From positions 4,048,001-4,112,000 of the forward strand of contig NZ_CP017704.1 in the NCBI RefSeq assembly GCF_002243645.1: 64,000 nucleotides of DNA, given 5' to 3'. The notes beneath the pieces are model-generated. The model had not been told where the DNA came from. It made no database searches and was given only the letters and a program-made list of their open reading frames with translations. A program made the position numbers and the translations under genes. The DNA is from Peribacillus simplex NBRC 15720 = DSM 1321. Its GTDB lineage: Bacteria; Bacillota; Bacilli; Bacillales; DSM-1321. Shown here piece after piece: positions 36,769-46,053 of the stretch (position 1 is its first letter; each line of letters starts with the position of its first letter).

Positions 36769-36796
36769 ACTCGGCATCCGCCGAGTTTTCTTTTTG
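36769..36796 (+). terminator. Terminator of ytfIJ
   Basis: ACTCGGC / GCCGAGT stem, 4-base loop, then TTTTCTTTTT. Confidence 0.82.
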
Positions 36797-36873
36797 CTGC
36801 AGTCTGCCATCAACATCAAAAGATTGGATGTCGGAAATGTGCAAGCACCATTCACATTTCCCAATTCAATTAA

Positions 36874-36902
36874 TTGCAAAATTCCGGCAAAACAAATATT
36901 AT
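36874..36902 (+). promoter_or_regulatory. Sigma-A promoter of tpx
   Basis: TTGCAA (36874-36879), 17 bases, TATTAT (36897-36902). Confidence 0.7.
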
Positions 36903-36939
36903 TATGCTTGTACATATAGCAAAAAAGGAGGAATTATTA

Positions 36940-37440
36940 ATGGCTTCAGTTACATTTAAAAACAACCCAATCACTTTAGTGGGACAAGAACTAAAAGTTG
37001 GGGACAAAGCACCTGATTTTACAGTATTGGCTAATGACTTATCACCTGTTACATTAAGCGACTCCAAAGGTTCTGTCCGCATTATCAGCGTGGTTCCATC
37101 CGTGGATACAGGTGTATGTGATGCACAGACACGTAAATTCAATGAAGAAGCGGCAAAATTGGATAATGTGAAAGTACTGACGATCAGTAACGATCTTCCT
37201 TTCGCGCAAAAACGCTGGTGTGCTGCTAGTGGCTTGGACAATGTTCAAGTTCTTTCCGATCACCGTGACCTTTCATTCGGTGAAGCATATGGTGTCGTCA
37301 TGCAGGAACTTCGTCTATTGGCTCGCTCTGTATTCGTAGTGAACAGCTCTGATGAAATCACATATGTAGAATATGTGAGTGAAGGTACCAACCATCCAAA
37401 TTACGAAGGTGCAATCGAAGCGGCTAAAGCGGCAAAATAA
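36940..37440 (+). CDS. tpx: Thiol peroxidase Tpx
   Basis: 166 residues, atypical 2-Cys peroxiredoxin that reduces peroxides with thioredoxin. The peroxidatic cysteine is C60 (SVDTGVCD) and the resolving cysteine C94 (KRWCAASG). The ATG at 36940 follows AAAGGAGG; the 22 extra upstream codons lie across the promoter and are not used. Monocistronic with its own promoter and terminator. Length is as in B. subtilis. Confidence 0.96.
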   Translation: MASVTFKNNPITLVGQELKVGDKAPDFTVLANDLSPVTLSDSKGSVRIISVVPSVDTGVCDAQTRKFNEEAAKLDNVKVLTISNDLPFAQKRWCAASGLDNVQVLSDHRDLSFGEAYGVVMQELRLLARSVFVVNSSDEITYVEYVSEGTNHPNYEGAIEAAKAAK

Positions 37441-37455
37441 GATGCGAACTCTAAG

Positions 37456-37483
37456 AAACCGGGCACAATGTGCCCGGTTTTTT
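37456..37483 (+). terminator. Terminator of tpx
   Basis: AAACCGGGCACA / TGTGCCCGGTTT stem, loop A-T, then T run. Confidence 0.86.
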
Positions 37484-37605
37484 GTTTTAATGTTAATTTT
37501 CTTGTTGATAAACACCTTGTCGTTGAAGTGGACAGGGCATTCGTTTCTAATACACTGGTTTTTTATGATTTTTGACGAGTTTCATTTTTTATATACTGGA
37601 TTTAG

Positions 37606-37950
37606 TTAAGGCTCTAAAGTCGGACCATTTAGTGGTAAAACAATCTTGCCAGACCACTCTTGACCATTAGGTGTACCAACTTTTATATCAATTTCATTAG
37701 GCCACGACGGCAATTGTCTTTGATGGGGCCCTGGAAAAAACCCCGCTTGTTGCCCTGCTCGAAATCCTTCTCGATACCCTTGTCGAAATCCTTGTCGAAA
37801 CCCTTGTTGAAACCCTTGTTGCTGCCTGTTAAATTCATCTGCTGACTGTACACCATGTTGCTGCCTGTTAAGTTCTTCTGCTGACTGTATACCATGTTGC
37901 TGATTTATCGGATTAACCGGCCCATGATAGTATTGATATTCATTATCCAT
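37606..37950 (-). CDS. Small Gln/Gly/Phe repeat protein, unrecognised
   Basis: 114 residues; I do not recognise it. It has two tandem 15-residue units (QQHGIQSAEELNR and QQHGVQSADEFNR, then a third QQ), followed by five QGF-type pentads (QGFQQGFRQGFRQGYREGF), a Gly/Pro-rich linker and a C-terminal part (DIKVGTPNGQEWSGKIVLPLNG) that looks folded. No signal peptide or membrane segment. ATG after AGGTGGTGATC. The neighbouring spore genes and the composition suggest a spore coat or exosporium component, but this is a guess. Codon use resembles its neighbours. Confidence 0.7.
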   Translation of the reverse strand: MDNEYQYYHGPVNPINQQHGIQSAEELNRQQHGVQSADEFNRQQQGFQQGFRQGFRQGYREGFRAGQQAGFFPGPHQRQLPSWPNEIDIKVGTPNGQEWSGKIVLPLNGPTLEP

Positions 37951-38004
37951 AAGATCACCACCTCATGTATGGTATTCTGTTTGGGCATTCATTGAGCCTT
38001 TCCA

Positions 38005-38040
38005 AATAAAAAAATACAGGGCAACAACCCTGTATTTTAT
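38005..38040. terminator. Terminator-like hairpin upstream of the QGF-repeat gene
   Basis: AAAATACAGGG / CCCTGTATTTT stem with a 6-base loop; on the minus strand the stem is followed by TTTTTTTATTT. No gene ends near it in either direction. It precedes the repeat-protein gene on the minus strand by about 55 bases. Confidence 0.65.
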
Positions 38041-38230
38041 TTACCTTTTAATTACTCATGGTTAAAAATTTTGAAAAAAGAGTGGCGTGCGAGAGTTCCC
38101 TCATATGCGGACTTTCAAATCGGAAAACAGTACGTTAAACAAACGAAGAATGATAAGCAGGACGTACGGCTTGTAACTCTTTCTTCTTACCTTTAAAATA
38201 GGGACAGAAGCAAACAGGAGGAATTAATAA

Positions 38231-39217
38231 GTGAAGTCTACCCCAGTTGAACAATTATTTTATGAATTTGATGAAACAGCCCAAATATTGCAAAGTGAAC
38301 TATCATGTACGTATCTGGATGCCCTGGGTGAAACGGGCGAGAATTTCTTCCAAGGGAAAGTCCTGCAGGAGGAAATAAGTGAAGTATCGAAGAAAAGGTT
38401 AGGGAAGCATTATGCAGATTTTTCACCAGAGAAATATGAGAAGGAAGCAATCCGTAAAGCGTACCAGCTTGCTATTTTAAAAGGCATGCAGCAGAGCGTT
38501 CAGCCGAATCATCATATGACCCCTGATGCAGTCGGCATGTTCGTCAGCTATTTAGTCGGTAAATTCACCAAGGACCAAAAAGAGATAGTCATGCTCGATC
38601 CAGCCATCGGAACGGGGAACTTACTATTTGCGAACTTGAATCAGCTTACTGATAAAAACATCGCTTCATATGGTGTCGAGATCGATGAAACCTTGATCAG
38701 GCTTGCTTATGCAGGTGCCAACCTGCAAGAACACCCGCTGCAATTTTTCAACCAGGACAGCTTGGAGCCGCTTTTCATCGATCCTTCAGATGTTGTGGTC
38801 AGTGATTTGCCGATTGGTTATTACCCGAATGATGTGCGGGCAGCTGAATATGAATTGAAGGCCGATAAGGGACATTCGTATGCACACCATTTGTTTATTG
38901 AACAAGGTATTAAACACGCGAAGGATGGCGGACACCTATTCTTCATTGTCCCGAATAACCTGTTCGTCTCGGAGGAAGCTCCGAAACTCAATGATTTCCT
39001 GAAGAAGCATACACATATCCAAGGGATGGTGCAACTACCGCTTTCCATGTTTAAGAGTGAAGAGGCTGCGAAAAGCATCCTGATCCTCCAAAAGAAAAAA
39101 GAGGGTATCGAAGCACCGAAGAAAGCATTGCTCGTACAACTTCCGAAGATGTCGGATTTCGAAGCGACCAGGTCTGTCATGCAACAGATGGACGATTGGT
39201 TTAAAGAGGAAAAATAG
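38231..39217 (+). CDS. ytxK: Class I SAM-dependent methyltransferase YtxK
   Basis: 328 residues. N6-adenine-methyltransferase-like fold: SAM motif MLDPAIGTGNLLF (about 116-128) and SDLPIGYYP in the position of the NPPY motif, with the variant D-L-P-I. A conserved N-terminal helical part precedes it. Not accompanied by a restriction gene, so a DNA, RNA or protein target is open. GTG start at 38231 after AGGAGGA. Next to ackA as in B. subtilis. Its terminator separates it from ackA. Confidence 0.87.
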   Translation: MKSTPVEQLFYEFDETAQILQSELSCTYLDALGETGENFFQGKVLQEEISEVSKKRLGKHYADFSPEKYEKEAIRKAYQLAILKGMQQSVQPNHHMTPDAVGMFVSYLVGKFTKDQKEIVMLDPAIGTGNLLFANLNQLTDKNIASYGVEIDETLIRLAYAGANLQEHPLQFFNQDSLEPLFIDPSDVVVSDLPIGYYPNDVRAAEYELKADKGHSYAHHLFIEQGIKHAKDGGHLFFIVPNNLFVSEEAPKLNDFLKKHTHIQGMVQLPLSMFKSEEAAKSILILQKKKEGIEAPKKALLVQLPKMSDFEATRSVMQQMDDWFKEEK

Positions 39218-39219
39218 TC

Positions 39220-39260
39220 AATGAAAGCTGATGCCGCAGGCATTGGCTTTCATTTTTTTT
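39220..39260 (+). terminator. Terminator of ytxK
   Basis: ATGAAAGCTGATGCC / GGCATTGGCTTTCAT stem with loop GCA, then nine T. Confidence 0.84.
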
Positions 39261-39395
39261 TGAAAGAGTGATTATTTGCAATTTTTCATTATTATTTGGT
39301 TGAATCCGCTTGCCATGATAAGATTGTACAATATACTTCACGTTTCGTTGAGATGAACATTGGAAGAACTAGCTTAGAGTAAAGGAGCAGGATGG

Positions 39396-40601
39396 ATGTC
39401 AAAATTCATGGCTATTAATGCGGGCAGCTCTTCTTTGAAGTTTCAGCTTTTTGAGATGCCAAGTGAAAAAGTAATTACAAAAGGACTTGTAGAAAGAATC
39501 GGCTTGAAAAATTCCGCATTTACCTTAAGCGTCGAAGGCGAAAAGATTTCTGAAACGATGGATATACCAAATCATGAAGTAGCTGTAGGGCTTTTATTGA
39601 AAAAGCTGATTGACCATCGCATCATTGACTCCTTTGAAGAGATAGAGGGCGTAGGTCATCGGGTGGTGCATGGCGGTGAGATATTCAGCGACTCGGTCTT
39701 GATTACGGAGGACGTAATAGAGGAAATCGAAAAGCTTTCCGAGTTGGCGCCCCTTCATAATCCCGCCAATATCACCGGGATCAAAGCCTTCGGGAAAATT
39801 CTGGATGATGCGCCAGCGGTTGCGGTATTCGACACTGCCTTCCATCAAACGATGGCAGCAGGTTCATATTTGTACAGCTTACCTCTTGAATATTATGAAA
39901 ATTACGGAATAAGGAAGTATGGGTTTCACGGTACTTCACATAAATATGTATCGCAGCGGGCTGCCGAAATGATTGGCCGCCCAATTGAAAAGCTTCGATT
40001 GATATCGTGCCATTTAGGGAATGGTGCAAGCATTACGGCCATAAAGGGCGGCAAATCAATTGATACATCAATGGGATTTACACCATTGGCCGGTGTTACT
40101 ATGGGAACGCGTTCAGGGAACATCGACCCTGCACTGATTCCTTATATCATGGAGAAGACGGGAAAAACGGCAGATGAAGTTCTGGATGTCCTGAATAAGA
40201 AAAGCGGCATTCTGGCCCTTTCCGGATTTTCCAGCGACCTGCGCGATATTCAAGTTGAAGCGGATAAAGGCAATGAGCGGGCTGAACTCGCACTTAAAGT
40301 ATTTGCAGACCGGATTCACAAGTATATAGGCTCCTATTCAGCTAAAATGGGAGGTGTGGACGGCATCATTTTTACAGCGGGCATCGGAGAAAACAGTCAA
40401 ACCATTAGGGGGCGAATCTTGGAGGGACTTGAATTCATGGGGGTATATTGGGATAAGGATCTCAATCGCACCTCGGGTAAGGAAGCGTTCATCAATACTC
40501 CCTATTCCCCTGTGAAAGTTATGGTCATCCCCACTAATGAAGAAATAATGATTGTCAGGGATACCATGAAAATAGCTTTGAGCGAAACTTGGAAAACATG
40601 A
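39396..40601 (+). CDS. ackA: Acetate kinase
   Basis: 401 residues, ASKHA-fold kinase interconverting acetyl phosphate and acetate with ATP. Motifs [38 protein letters not shown] and FTAGIGENS are intact. It produces acetate in overflow metabolism, complementary to AcsA at the other end of the window. In B. subtilis ackA is activated by CcpA; a cre-like stretch near 39300-39317 has three mismatches and is not called. AAAGGAGC precedes the ATG. Confidence 0.97.
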   Translation: MSKFMAINAGSSSLKFQLFEMPSEKVITKGLVERIGLKNSAFTLSVEGEKISETMDIPNHEVAVGLLLKKLIDHRIIDSFEEIEGVGHRVVHGGEIFSDSVLITEDVIEEIEKLSELAPLHNPANITGIKAFGKILDDAPAVAVFDTAFHQTMAAGSYLYSLPLEYYENYGIRKYGFHGTSHKYVSQRAAEMIGRPIEKLRLISCHLGNGASITAIKGGKSIDTSMGFTPLAGVTMGTRSGNIDPALIPYIMEKTGKTADEVLDVLNKKSGILALSGFSSDLRDIQVEADKGNERAELALKVFADRIHKYIGSYSAKMGGVDGIIFTAGIGENSQTIRGRILEGLEFMGVYWDKDLNRTSGKEAFINTPYSPVKVMVIPTNEEIMIVRDTMKIALSETWKT

Positions 40602-40622
40602 CTTCCTGTTTTTTATACCTAT

Positions 40623-40650
40623 CCCCTTATCTCTCTGGTAAGGGGTCTTT
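40623..40650 (+). terminator. Terminator of ackA
   Basis: CCCCTTA / TAAGGGG stem followed by TCTTT. Confidence 0.65.
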
Positions 40651-40823
40651 CCCGTGAAGGCAGTATTCAAATTTCATCCTCTGAATCCGCCTTCTGATGG
40701 ATTATACGGCCATGCAACCCATCCCTTTAAACACTGGATTCCCATCATCTGTTCTTGAAAAGCTTCCCTCTATGGTATACTTAAGGGAGAATCCACCAAT
40801 TCTGTACATAGGAGGCTTGATGC

Positions 40824-41666
40824 ATGGAATTCACGAACCGGGAAATGAAAGTTTGGAATGAAATTAGTGAATGGCAGGAAAAGCTTTATCAATATGAACC
40901 AACGGACCTTGCTGCATTGTATGATAAATGGTTGGAGGAGGGGTTCGCCCTGCTTCCGGAAAACGTCCAACAACAGTTTTTTGAAAAGCTTGATACCTGG
41001 CTTTTTCATTTGCATGCCATGGTTCAGAGCTCACAAGTTCAAATAGATGCAAGAGAGCGGATTTTAGCTTCTGCGCGCGTGTTTAATGAAGAAATAGAAA
41101 CGTTGAGTGATTTGAATCACTTATCGATCGATCAGTTGAATTACATAGCCAATCAGCATATCGCTAAGCATCGCTTATATTCATTTGCACAAGGCGGGAT
41201 GAGCGGATCAGGAGGTCTGCTTCTGCTAGGGAGCGATATTCCGGCCATGACGGTCATCAATGTAAGGATCGTACAGTTGATTGCGATGTCTTATGGTGTT
41301 GAGGTGAATACGCCGTTTGAAATGATGTTGGCCCTTAAGGTATTCAATGCAGGAGCGATGCCAAAAAGGCTCCAAGGAATAGCCTGGGAAGAATTGATCC
41401 GCGAGGTCCAGACCGCAGAAGATGACTATTTTTATTTGGGGATCGAAGAACTGACGAACCCTACCTGGATGGAACAGCCGCTGAAGCAGCTGTTGAAAGC
41501 ATTATCCATAATTGTTTTTCGAAAAAAACTGGTTCGGGGCATACCATTCATCAGCATGGCCATCGGGGCTGGATCCAATTATCAAATGACCCGGAGTGTC
41601 AGTGAATTTGCCCAGAAGTTCTATCAATATCGTTATTTGCTGGAGAAGAAGGCTGATGAAGAATGA
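40824..41666 (+). CDS. EcsC family protein
   Basis: 280 residues, EcsC domain (KHRLYSFAQGGMSGSGGLLLLGSDIPAM; GIPFISMAIGAGSNYQMTRSV). The glycine-rich segments are probably membrane-associated. EcsC was named for a gene in the ABC exporter/protease-regulating ecs operon, but its function is not known. AGGAGGC precedes the ATG. It overlaps moaB by 4 bases (ATGA), so they are co-translated, without an obvious functional link. Confidence 0.85.
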   Translation: MEFTNREMKVWNEISEWQEKLYQYEPTDLAALYDKWLEEGFALLPENVQQQFFEKLDTWLFHLHAMVQSSQVQIDARERILASARVFNEEIETLSDLNHLSIDQLNYIANQHIAKHRLYSFAQGGMSGSGGLLLLGSDIPAMTVINVRIVQLIAMSYGVEVNTPFEMMLALKVFNAGAMPKRLQGIAWEELIREVQTAEDDYFYLGIEELTNPTWMEQPLKQLLKALSIIVFRKKLVRGIPFISMAIGAGSNYQMTRSVSEFAQKFYQYRYLLEKKADEE

Positions 41667-42175
41667 GTGTCAAGAATCATAAAAAAGCCATCACGGAGGC
41701 AGTTCGCTGCATGGTGATAACCGTCAGCGATACACGTAATGAAGAAACGGATAAAAGCGGTGCACTGATGATGGAATTGCTGAAATCGAATGGTCATGAA
41801 GTGACGGAATATGTAATCGTTAAAGATGAGCGGAAAGCGATTCAGGATGCGGTCACTTCTGGTAGCCAAAGCAGCATGGTTGATGTCATATTAACCAATG
41901 GAGGCACAGGCATCGCCAATAGGGATGTTACGATCGAGGCGCTCAAAGAGTTGATGACCAAGGAAATTCCCGGTTTTGGCGAGATTTTTCGAATGCTCAG
42001 CTATCAAGAGGATATCGGATCTGCCGCCATCCTATCCAGGGCGATTGCCGGAGTCGTGAACAACAAAGCAGTTTTTTCCACCCCAGGATCATCAGGGGCG
42101 GTTCGGCTTGCGATGAATAAATTGATTCTTCCGGAATTGGGACATGTCGTTGGTGAACTTCGCAAGGATTTATAA
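41663..42175 (+). CDS. moaB: MoaB, molybdopterin adenylyltransferase-like
   Basis: 170 residues, MoCF-biosynthesis fold. VITVSDTRNEETDKSGALM at the N-terminus, LTNGGTGIANRDVTIEA (TGGTG-type loop) and FSTPGSSGAVRLA. The family adenylates molybdopterin; in Bacillus it is called MoaB and lies here, away from the main moa cluster. Coupled to the EcsC gene by an ATGA overlap. Confidence 0.93.
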   Translation: MSVKNHKKAITEAVRCMVITVSDTRNEETDKSGALMMELLKSNGHEVTEYVIVKDERKAIQDAVTSGSQSSMVDVILTNGGTGIANRDVTIEALKELMTKEIPGFGEIFRMLSYQEDIGSAAILSRAIAGVVNNKAVFSTPGSSGAVRLAMNKLILPELGHVVGELRKDL

Positions 42176-42184
42176 GAGGGATGC

Positions 42185-42219
42185 AAAAAAAGCCACAGTT
42201 TTAAACTGTGGCTTTTTTT
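42185..42219. terminator. Bidirectional terminator, moaB / 42234 gene
   Basis: AAAAAAAGCCACAGTTT / AAACTGTGGCTTTTTTT, 16-17 bp stem with T runs on both sides. Confidence 0.88.
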
Positions 42220-42233
42220 GCATGGAATAGGCC

Positions 42234-42548
42234 TTAATTATGCATCTTTTCACTCACGGCTTGATTGGCACGATACCATAGCCATAAATCATTAATGATG
42301 GAAGCAAGTTCCGCAATTTCGGAATTGATTTGGCATGATTTGGCGAAATTACTCTCATCGGAGAGCCGATACTGCTTTCGGTTAATGGTGGATTCCAGTT
42401 CCTTGATGCGGTCCGGGATGCTTCCCCGGATATTCTCCCAGTGTACGAGTATTTGCTGTTGCTCGCCTTTTGTATATTCATCCCACTCCAGATTCAAATC
42501 GGGAATTGAGATGCCAAGCCGTTCATCATAGGTAAATAGCTTTTTCAT
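42234..42548 (-). CDS. Conserved-looking helical protein, unknown function
   Basis: 104 residues; I do not recognise a family. Begins MKKLFTYDERLGISIPDLN and is predicted mostly helical with heptad-like stretches (about 45-90), rich in E, N, S and W. No signal or membrane segment. ATG after GGAGGG. It lies alone on the minus strand between moaB and argG, with a shared terminator and reading-frame composition like its neighbours, so I accept it as a gene. Confidence 0.7.
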   Translation of the reverse strand: MKKLFTYDERLGISIPDLNLEWDEYTKGEQQQILVHWENIRGSIPDRIKELESTINRKQYRLSDESNFAKSCQINSEIAELASIINDLWLWYRANQAVSEKMHN

Positions 42549-42666
42549 ATGCCCTCCGCTTTTCGATTTTTCATACTCCTAGTTTACTATATTCTTGCGG
42601 AAGCATCCAATGTGTAAATTCCCTGAAATATTAGCGAATTATTTAGCAAAATGTTTGAAATACTAC

Positions 42667-42695
42667 TTGTATTCCATTAATAAAGATGATAAAGT
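42667..42695 (+). promoter_or_regulatory. Promoter of argGH
   Basis: TTGTAT (42667-42672), 17 bases, TAAAGT (42690-42695). It places the start near 42702, just before the two ARG boxes. Confidence 0.55.
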
Positions 42696-42708
42696 ACTAA
42701 TCATAGAT

Positions 42709-42722
42709 TGAATAAAAATAAC
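42709..42722 (+). promoter_or_regulatory. ARG box 1 (half-conserved)
   Basis: TGAATAAAAATAAC: the left half matches the ArgR/AhrC box TGAATWWWWATTCA, the right half does not. Confidence 0.6.
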
Positions 42723-42728
42723 AAACGA

Positions 42729-42742
42729 TGAATTTTTATTCA
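42729..42742 (+). promoter_or_regulatory. ARG box 2 (perfect)
   Basis: TGAATTTTTATTCA matches TGAATWWWWATTCA exactly. It lies 20 bp (about two helical turns) from box 1 and about 10 bases before the argG ribosome binding site; arginine-bound AhrC should repress here. Confidence 0.82.
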
Positions 42743-42760
42743 CACGAAAGGACGATGAAA

Positions 42761-43966
42761 ATGAAAAATCAAAAAGTTGTTTTAGCATATTCCGGAGGTT
42801 TGGATACTTCCGTTGCAATTAAATGGTTACAAGATCAAGGGTACGAAGTTGTGGCATGCTGCTTGGATGTCGGTGAAGGGAAAGATTTAGACTTCATTAA
42901 AGAAAAAGCGATCACAGTTGGTGCGGTAAGTTCATATGTAATTGATGCGAAAGACGAATTCGCTGATGAATTCGCATTGACTGCTCTTCAGGCACATACT
43001 CTGTATGAAGGGAAATATCCATTGGTATCAGCATTATCACGTCCGCTGATCGCGAAGAAATTAGTGGAAGTGGCTGAAGCGGAAAACGCGGTAGCCGTTG
43101 CACACGGTTGTACGGGAAAAGGAAATGACCAAGTGCGTTTCGAAGTATCCATCTCCGCCTTGAACCCTAATTTGCAAGTACTTGCACCTGTTCGTGATTG
43201 GAAATGGTCTCGTGAAGAGGAGATTGAGTATGCAGCGAAAAATGGCATTCCCGTTCCAATCGGCTTAGCAAGTCCGTTCTCGATTGACCAAAACCTTTGG
43301 GGAAGAAGTAACGAATGCGGAATCCTAGAAGACCCATGGGCAGCTCCGCCAGAAGAGGCTTATGATCTGACAACTAGCCTTGAAAATACGCCAAATACTG
43401 CTGACATCATTGAAATTGGTTTTGAACAAGGTGTACCGGTTACATTGAATGATAAAAACTATAAATTGGCTGACCTGATTGTCGAGTTGAATCAAATTGC
43501 CGGCAAACACGGAGTTGGACGTATCGATCACGTTGAAAATAGATTAGTAGGAATCAAATCACGTGAAGTTTATGAAGCTCCTGGTGCGATGACATTGATA
43601 GCTGCACACAAAGAACTTGAAGATATCACGCTTGTAAAAGAATTGGCTCACTTCAAACCGGTGATCGAGAAGAAAATGACTGAATTGATTTATGAAGGAC
43701 TTTGGTTCTCTCCGCTTCAAAAAGCTTTGGCTGCATTCCTAAAAGAAACACAAGTGAATGTAACGGGTACGGTCCGTGTGAAACTATTCAAAGGTCATGC
43801 GATTGTTGAAGGAAGAAAATCCGAGTACTCCCTATATGACGAAAAATTGGCTACCTATACAAAAGCAGACGAATTCGATCATGATGCAGCAGTTGGATTC
43901 ATTAAGTTATGGGGACTTCCAACGAAAGTGAACAGCATGGTCAATAACAAGAAGGTGACAGTGTGA
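42761..43966 (+). CDS. argG: Argininosuccinate synthase
   Basis: 401 residues. PP-loop AYSGGLDTS at residues 8-16, then [20 protein letters not shown] and FSIDQN typical of ArgG. Joins citrulline and aspartate using ATP in arginine synthesis. ATG 42761 is preferred over 42755 (AAAGGA is 8 rather than 2 bases away); the frame beginning 11 codons earlier runs through ARG box 2. It is co-transcribed with argH, overlapping by 4 bases (GTGA), under AhrC-type control. Confidence 0.97.
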   Translation: MKNQKVVLAYSGGLDTSVAIKWLQDQGYEVVACCLDVGEGKDLDFIKEKAITVGAVSSYVIDAKDEFADEFALTALQAHTLYEGKYPLVSALSRPLIAKKLVEVAEAENAVAVAHGCTGKGNDQVRFEVSISALNPNLQVLAPVRDWKWSREEEIEYAAKNGIPVPIGLASPFSIDQNLWGRSNECGILEDPWAAPPEEAYDLTTSLENTPNTADIIEIGFEQGVPVTLNDKNYKLADLIVELNQIAGKHGVGRIDHVENRLVGIKSREVYEAPGAMTLIAAHKELEDITLVKELAHFKPVIEKKMTELIYEGLWFSPLQKALAAFLKETQVNVTGTVRVKLFKGHAIVEGRKSEYSLYDEKLATYTKADEFDHDAAVGFIKLWGLPTKVNSMVNNKKVTV

Positions 43967-45342
43967 GCAGCAAGCTTTGGGGAGGAAGATTCACGAAATC
44001 TGCAGAAGAATGGGTAGATGAGTTTGGAGCTTCCATTTCCTTTGACCAGGAACTTGTGCTTGAAGATATTCAAGGCAGTTTAGCTCATGTAACCATGTTA
44101 AAGCAATGCAGCATTTTACCTGAAGAAGATGCGGATCAGATCATTGCGGGTCTGAAAAGTTTACAGGGAAAAGCTGAGAAGGGTGAATTGACTTTTAAGG
44201 TAGAGATGGAAGATATCCATCTTAACCTGGAAAGTATGCTAATAAGCGAAATCGGTCCAGTTGGCGGAAAGCTTCATACAGGAAGAAGCCGTAATGACCA
44301 AGTTGCGACCGACCTTCATCTGTATATGCGGAACCAAACGAAAGTGATTCTGGAACTCATCAATGATTTGCAAATAGCGATTTTGGGACAATCCAAGAAA
44401 AATGTGGAAACACTAATTCCAGGTTATACACATTTGCAGCGTGCACAGCCCATTTCATTTGCCCACCACTTAATGGCTTATTTTTGGATGCTTGAGCGTG
44501 ATAAGCAGCGCTTCACCGAGAGTTTCAAAAGGATCAATATTTCTCCATTGGGTGCTGGGGCATTAGCTGGGACGACTTTCCCGATTGACCGTGACCTCAG
44601 TGCCGAGCTATTGGGGTTTGACGGAATTTACGAAAACAGCCTTGATGCGGTAAGTGATCGTGATTTTGCCATTGAATTCATGAGCAACAGTGCGACAATG
44701 ATGATGCATTTATCCCGTTTCAGCGAAGAAATCATTCTCTGGTCAAGCCAGGAATTCCAATTCATTGAATTGGATGATGCGTTTTCCACGGGAAGCAGCA
44801 TTATGCCGCAAAAGAAAAACCCTGATATGGCGGAATTGATCCGTGGTAAAACAGGACGGGTTTATGGGAACCTAACGGGGTTATTGACTGTTTTGAAAGG
44901 ACTGCCGCTTGCTTATAACAAAGATATGCAAGAAGATAAAGAAGGCGTTTTTGATACGGTTAAGACCATTGTTGGTTCACTTAAAATATTTGCCGGCATG
45001 ATTTCAACGATGAAAGTGAAAACGGACGTAATGGAAAAAGCAACAAGAAATGACTTCTCGAATGCAACGGAATTAGCTGATTACCTAGCTTCAAAGGGAA
45101 TGCCTTTCCGTAAGGCGCACGAAGTGGTCGGGAAGCTTGTATTGTTCTGTGTCCAGAATGGCTGCTATTTAGTGGACCTAAGCATTGAACAATTCCAGGA
45201 AGCTTCCGAGTTGTTTGAGCATGATATTTATGATGCATTAAATCCCTATGAAGCAGTTAAACGCCGTAACAGTGCGGGCGGTACAGGTTTTGCCCAAGTC
45301 TTGCTGGCGATAGAAAAAGCGGAAAAACTGGTAAGTGAATAA
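43963..45342 (+). CDS. argH: Argininosuccinate lyase
   Basis: 459 residues, fumarase/aspartase superfamily. Splits argininosuccinate to arginine and fumarate. Signature [11 protein letters not shown] (about 281-291), with HTGRSRNDQ and YTHLQRAQP typical of ArgH. GTG start overlaps the argG stop. Ends in a terminator shared with the convergent UspA gene. Confidence 0.97.
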   Translation: MSSKLWGGRFTKSAEEWVDEFGASISFDQELVLEDIQGSLAHVTMLKQCSILPEEDADQIIAGLKSLQGKAEKGELTFKVEMEDIHLNLESMLISEIGPVGGKLHTGRSRNDQVATDLHLYMRNQTKVILELINDLQIAILGQSKKNVETLIPGYTHLQRAQPISFAHHLMAYFWMLERDKQRFTESFKRINISPLGAGALAGTTFPIDRDLSAELLGFDGIYENSLDAVSDRDFAIEFMSNSATMMMHLSRFSEEIILWSSQEFQFIELDDAFSTGSSIMPQKKNPDMAELIRGKTGRVYGNLTGLLTVLKGLPLAYNKDMQEDKEGVFDTVKTIVGSLKIFAGMISTMKVKTDVMEKATRNDFSNATELADYLASKGMPFRKAHEVVGKLVLFCVQNGCYLVDLSIEQFQEASELFEHDIYDALNPYEAVKRRNSAGGTGFAQVLLAIEKAEKLVSE

Positions 45343-45346
45343 CAGG

Positions 45347-45383
45347 AAAAAGCTCGTTCACCGATTTGGCGAACGAGCTTTTT
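45347..45383. terminator. Bidirectional terminator, argH / uspA
   Basis: AAAAAGCTCGTTC / GAACGAGCTTTTT stem with a loop of about 11 bases. Confidence 0.85.
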
Positions 45384-45397
45384 ATCATTTTCTTTTA

Positions 45398-45841
45398 TCA
45401 ATTCGTACGCACAATCATTACATCACAGTTAGAATGGCGAACGATGCCTTCCGACACGCTGCCGATAAGGAAACGTTCGACTGCGTTAAGGCCCGTTGCA
45501 CCACATACAATTAAATCGATCGAATGCTTTTTCGCTAAATCCCTTGGAATTTGAACTTTAGGAGAACCATATGCAACTTCTGTTTGAACCTTTGCAATCC
45601 CGGATGCAATGGCTTCCGTTTTATACTTGTCCAGTAGCTCATTTGCAAAGGTTTCAGAGTGATCACGGATAGTCATATCATAAGCTTCGACAGTAGGGAA
45701 ATTCCTTGTATCCACGATATGTGTGAGCACAAGGGTAGCGTCACTGACTTTTGCTAAATAGATTGCCTTTTTTAGGGCCCACTCTGCTTCTTCCGAACCG
45801 TCCACTGCTACAAGAATATTTTTATAATCTATACTATTCAA
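45398..45841 (-). CDS. Universal stress protein, UspA family
   Basis: 147 residues, one USP domain. ATP-binding motif G-2X-G-9X-G-S: CGATGLNAVERFLIGSVSE; N-terminal strand NILVAVDGSEEAEWA. Stress-related nucleotide-binding protein; specific role unknown. The start is TTG at 45841, 7 bases after GGAGGAG; there is no nearby ATG in frame. Confidence 0.9.
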   Translation of the reverse strand: MNSIDYKNILVAVDGSEEAEWALKKAIYLAKVSDATLVLTHIVDTRNFPTVEAYDMTIRDHSETFANELLDKYKTEAIASGIAKVQTEVAYGSPKVQIPRDLAKKHSIDLIVCGATGLNAVERFLIGSVSEGIVRHSNCDVMIVRTN

Positions 45842-45986
45842 GTGAATCTCCTCCTTCTATTTAATTCCTATTATACAATGATTTACCTAATGGATCTGAT
45901 TTCAATTGTAACAAATTAGCGAATGTTTTAGCCAATGATCTGGAAATCGCAAAATGAAAAAATGATTCTAAACTTATTATGAGAAA

Positions 45987-46021
45987 AGATACCCCCGTCT
46001 TAAATGAAGGCGGGGGTATCT
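45987..46021 (-). terminator. Terminator of the Xaa-Pro dipeptidase gene
   Basis: AGATACCCCCG / CGGGGGTATCT stem, about 33 bases past the stop on the minus strand. Confidence 0.75.
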
Positions 46022-46053
46022 GGGTTACGTTATATTAAATGGTTAATACATTA

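Noticed and set aside
39295..39320. cre site before ackA
   Set aside because: The best alignment has three mismatches; expected from B. subtilis but not supported here.
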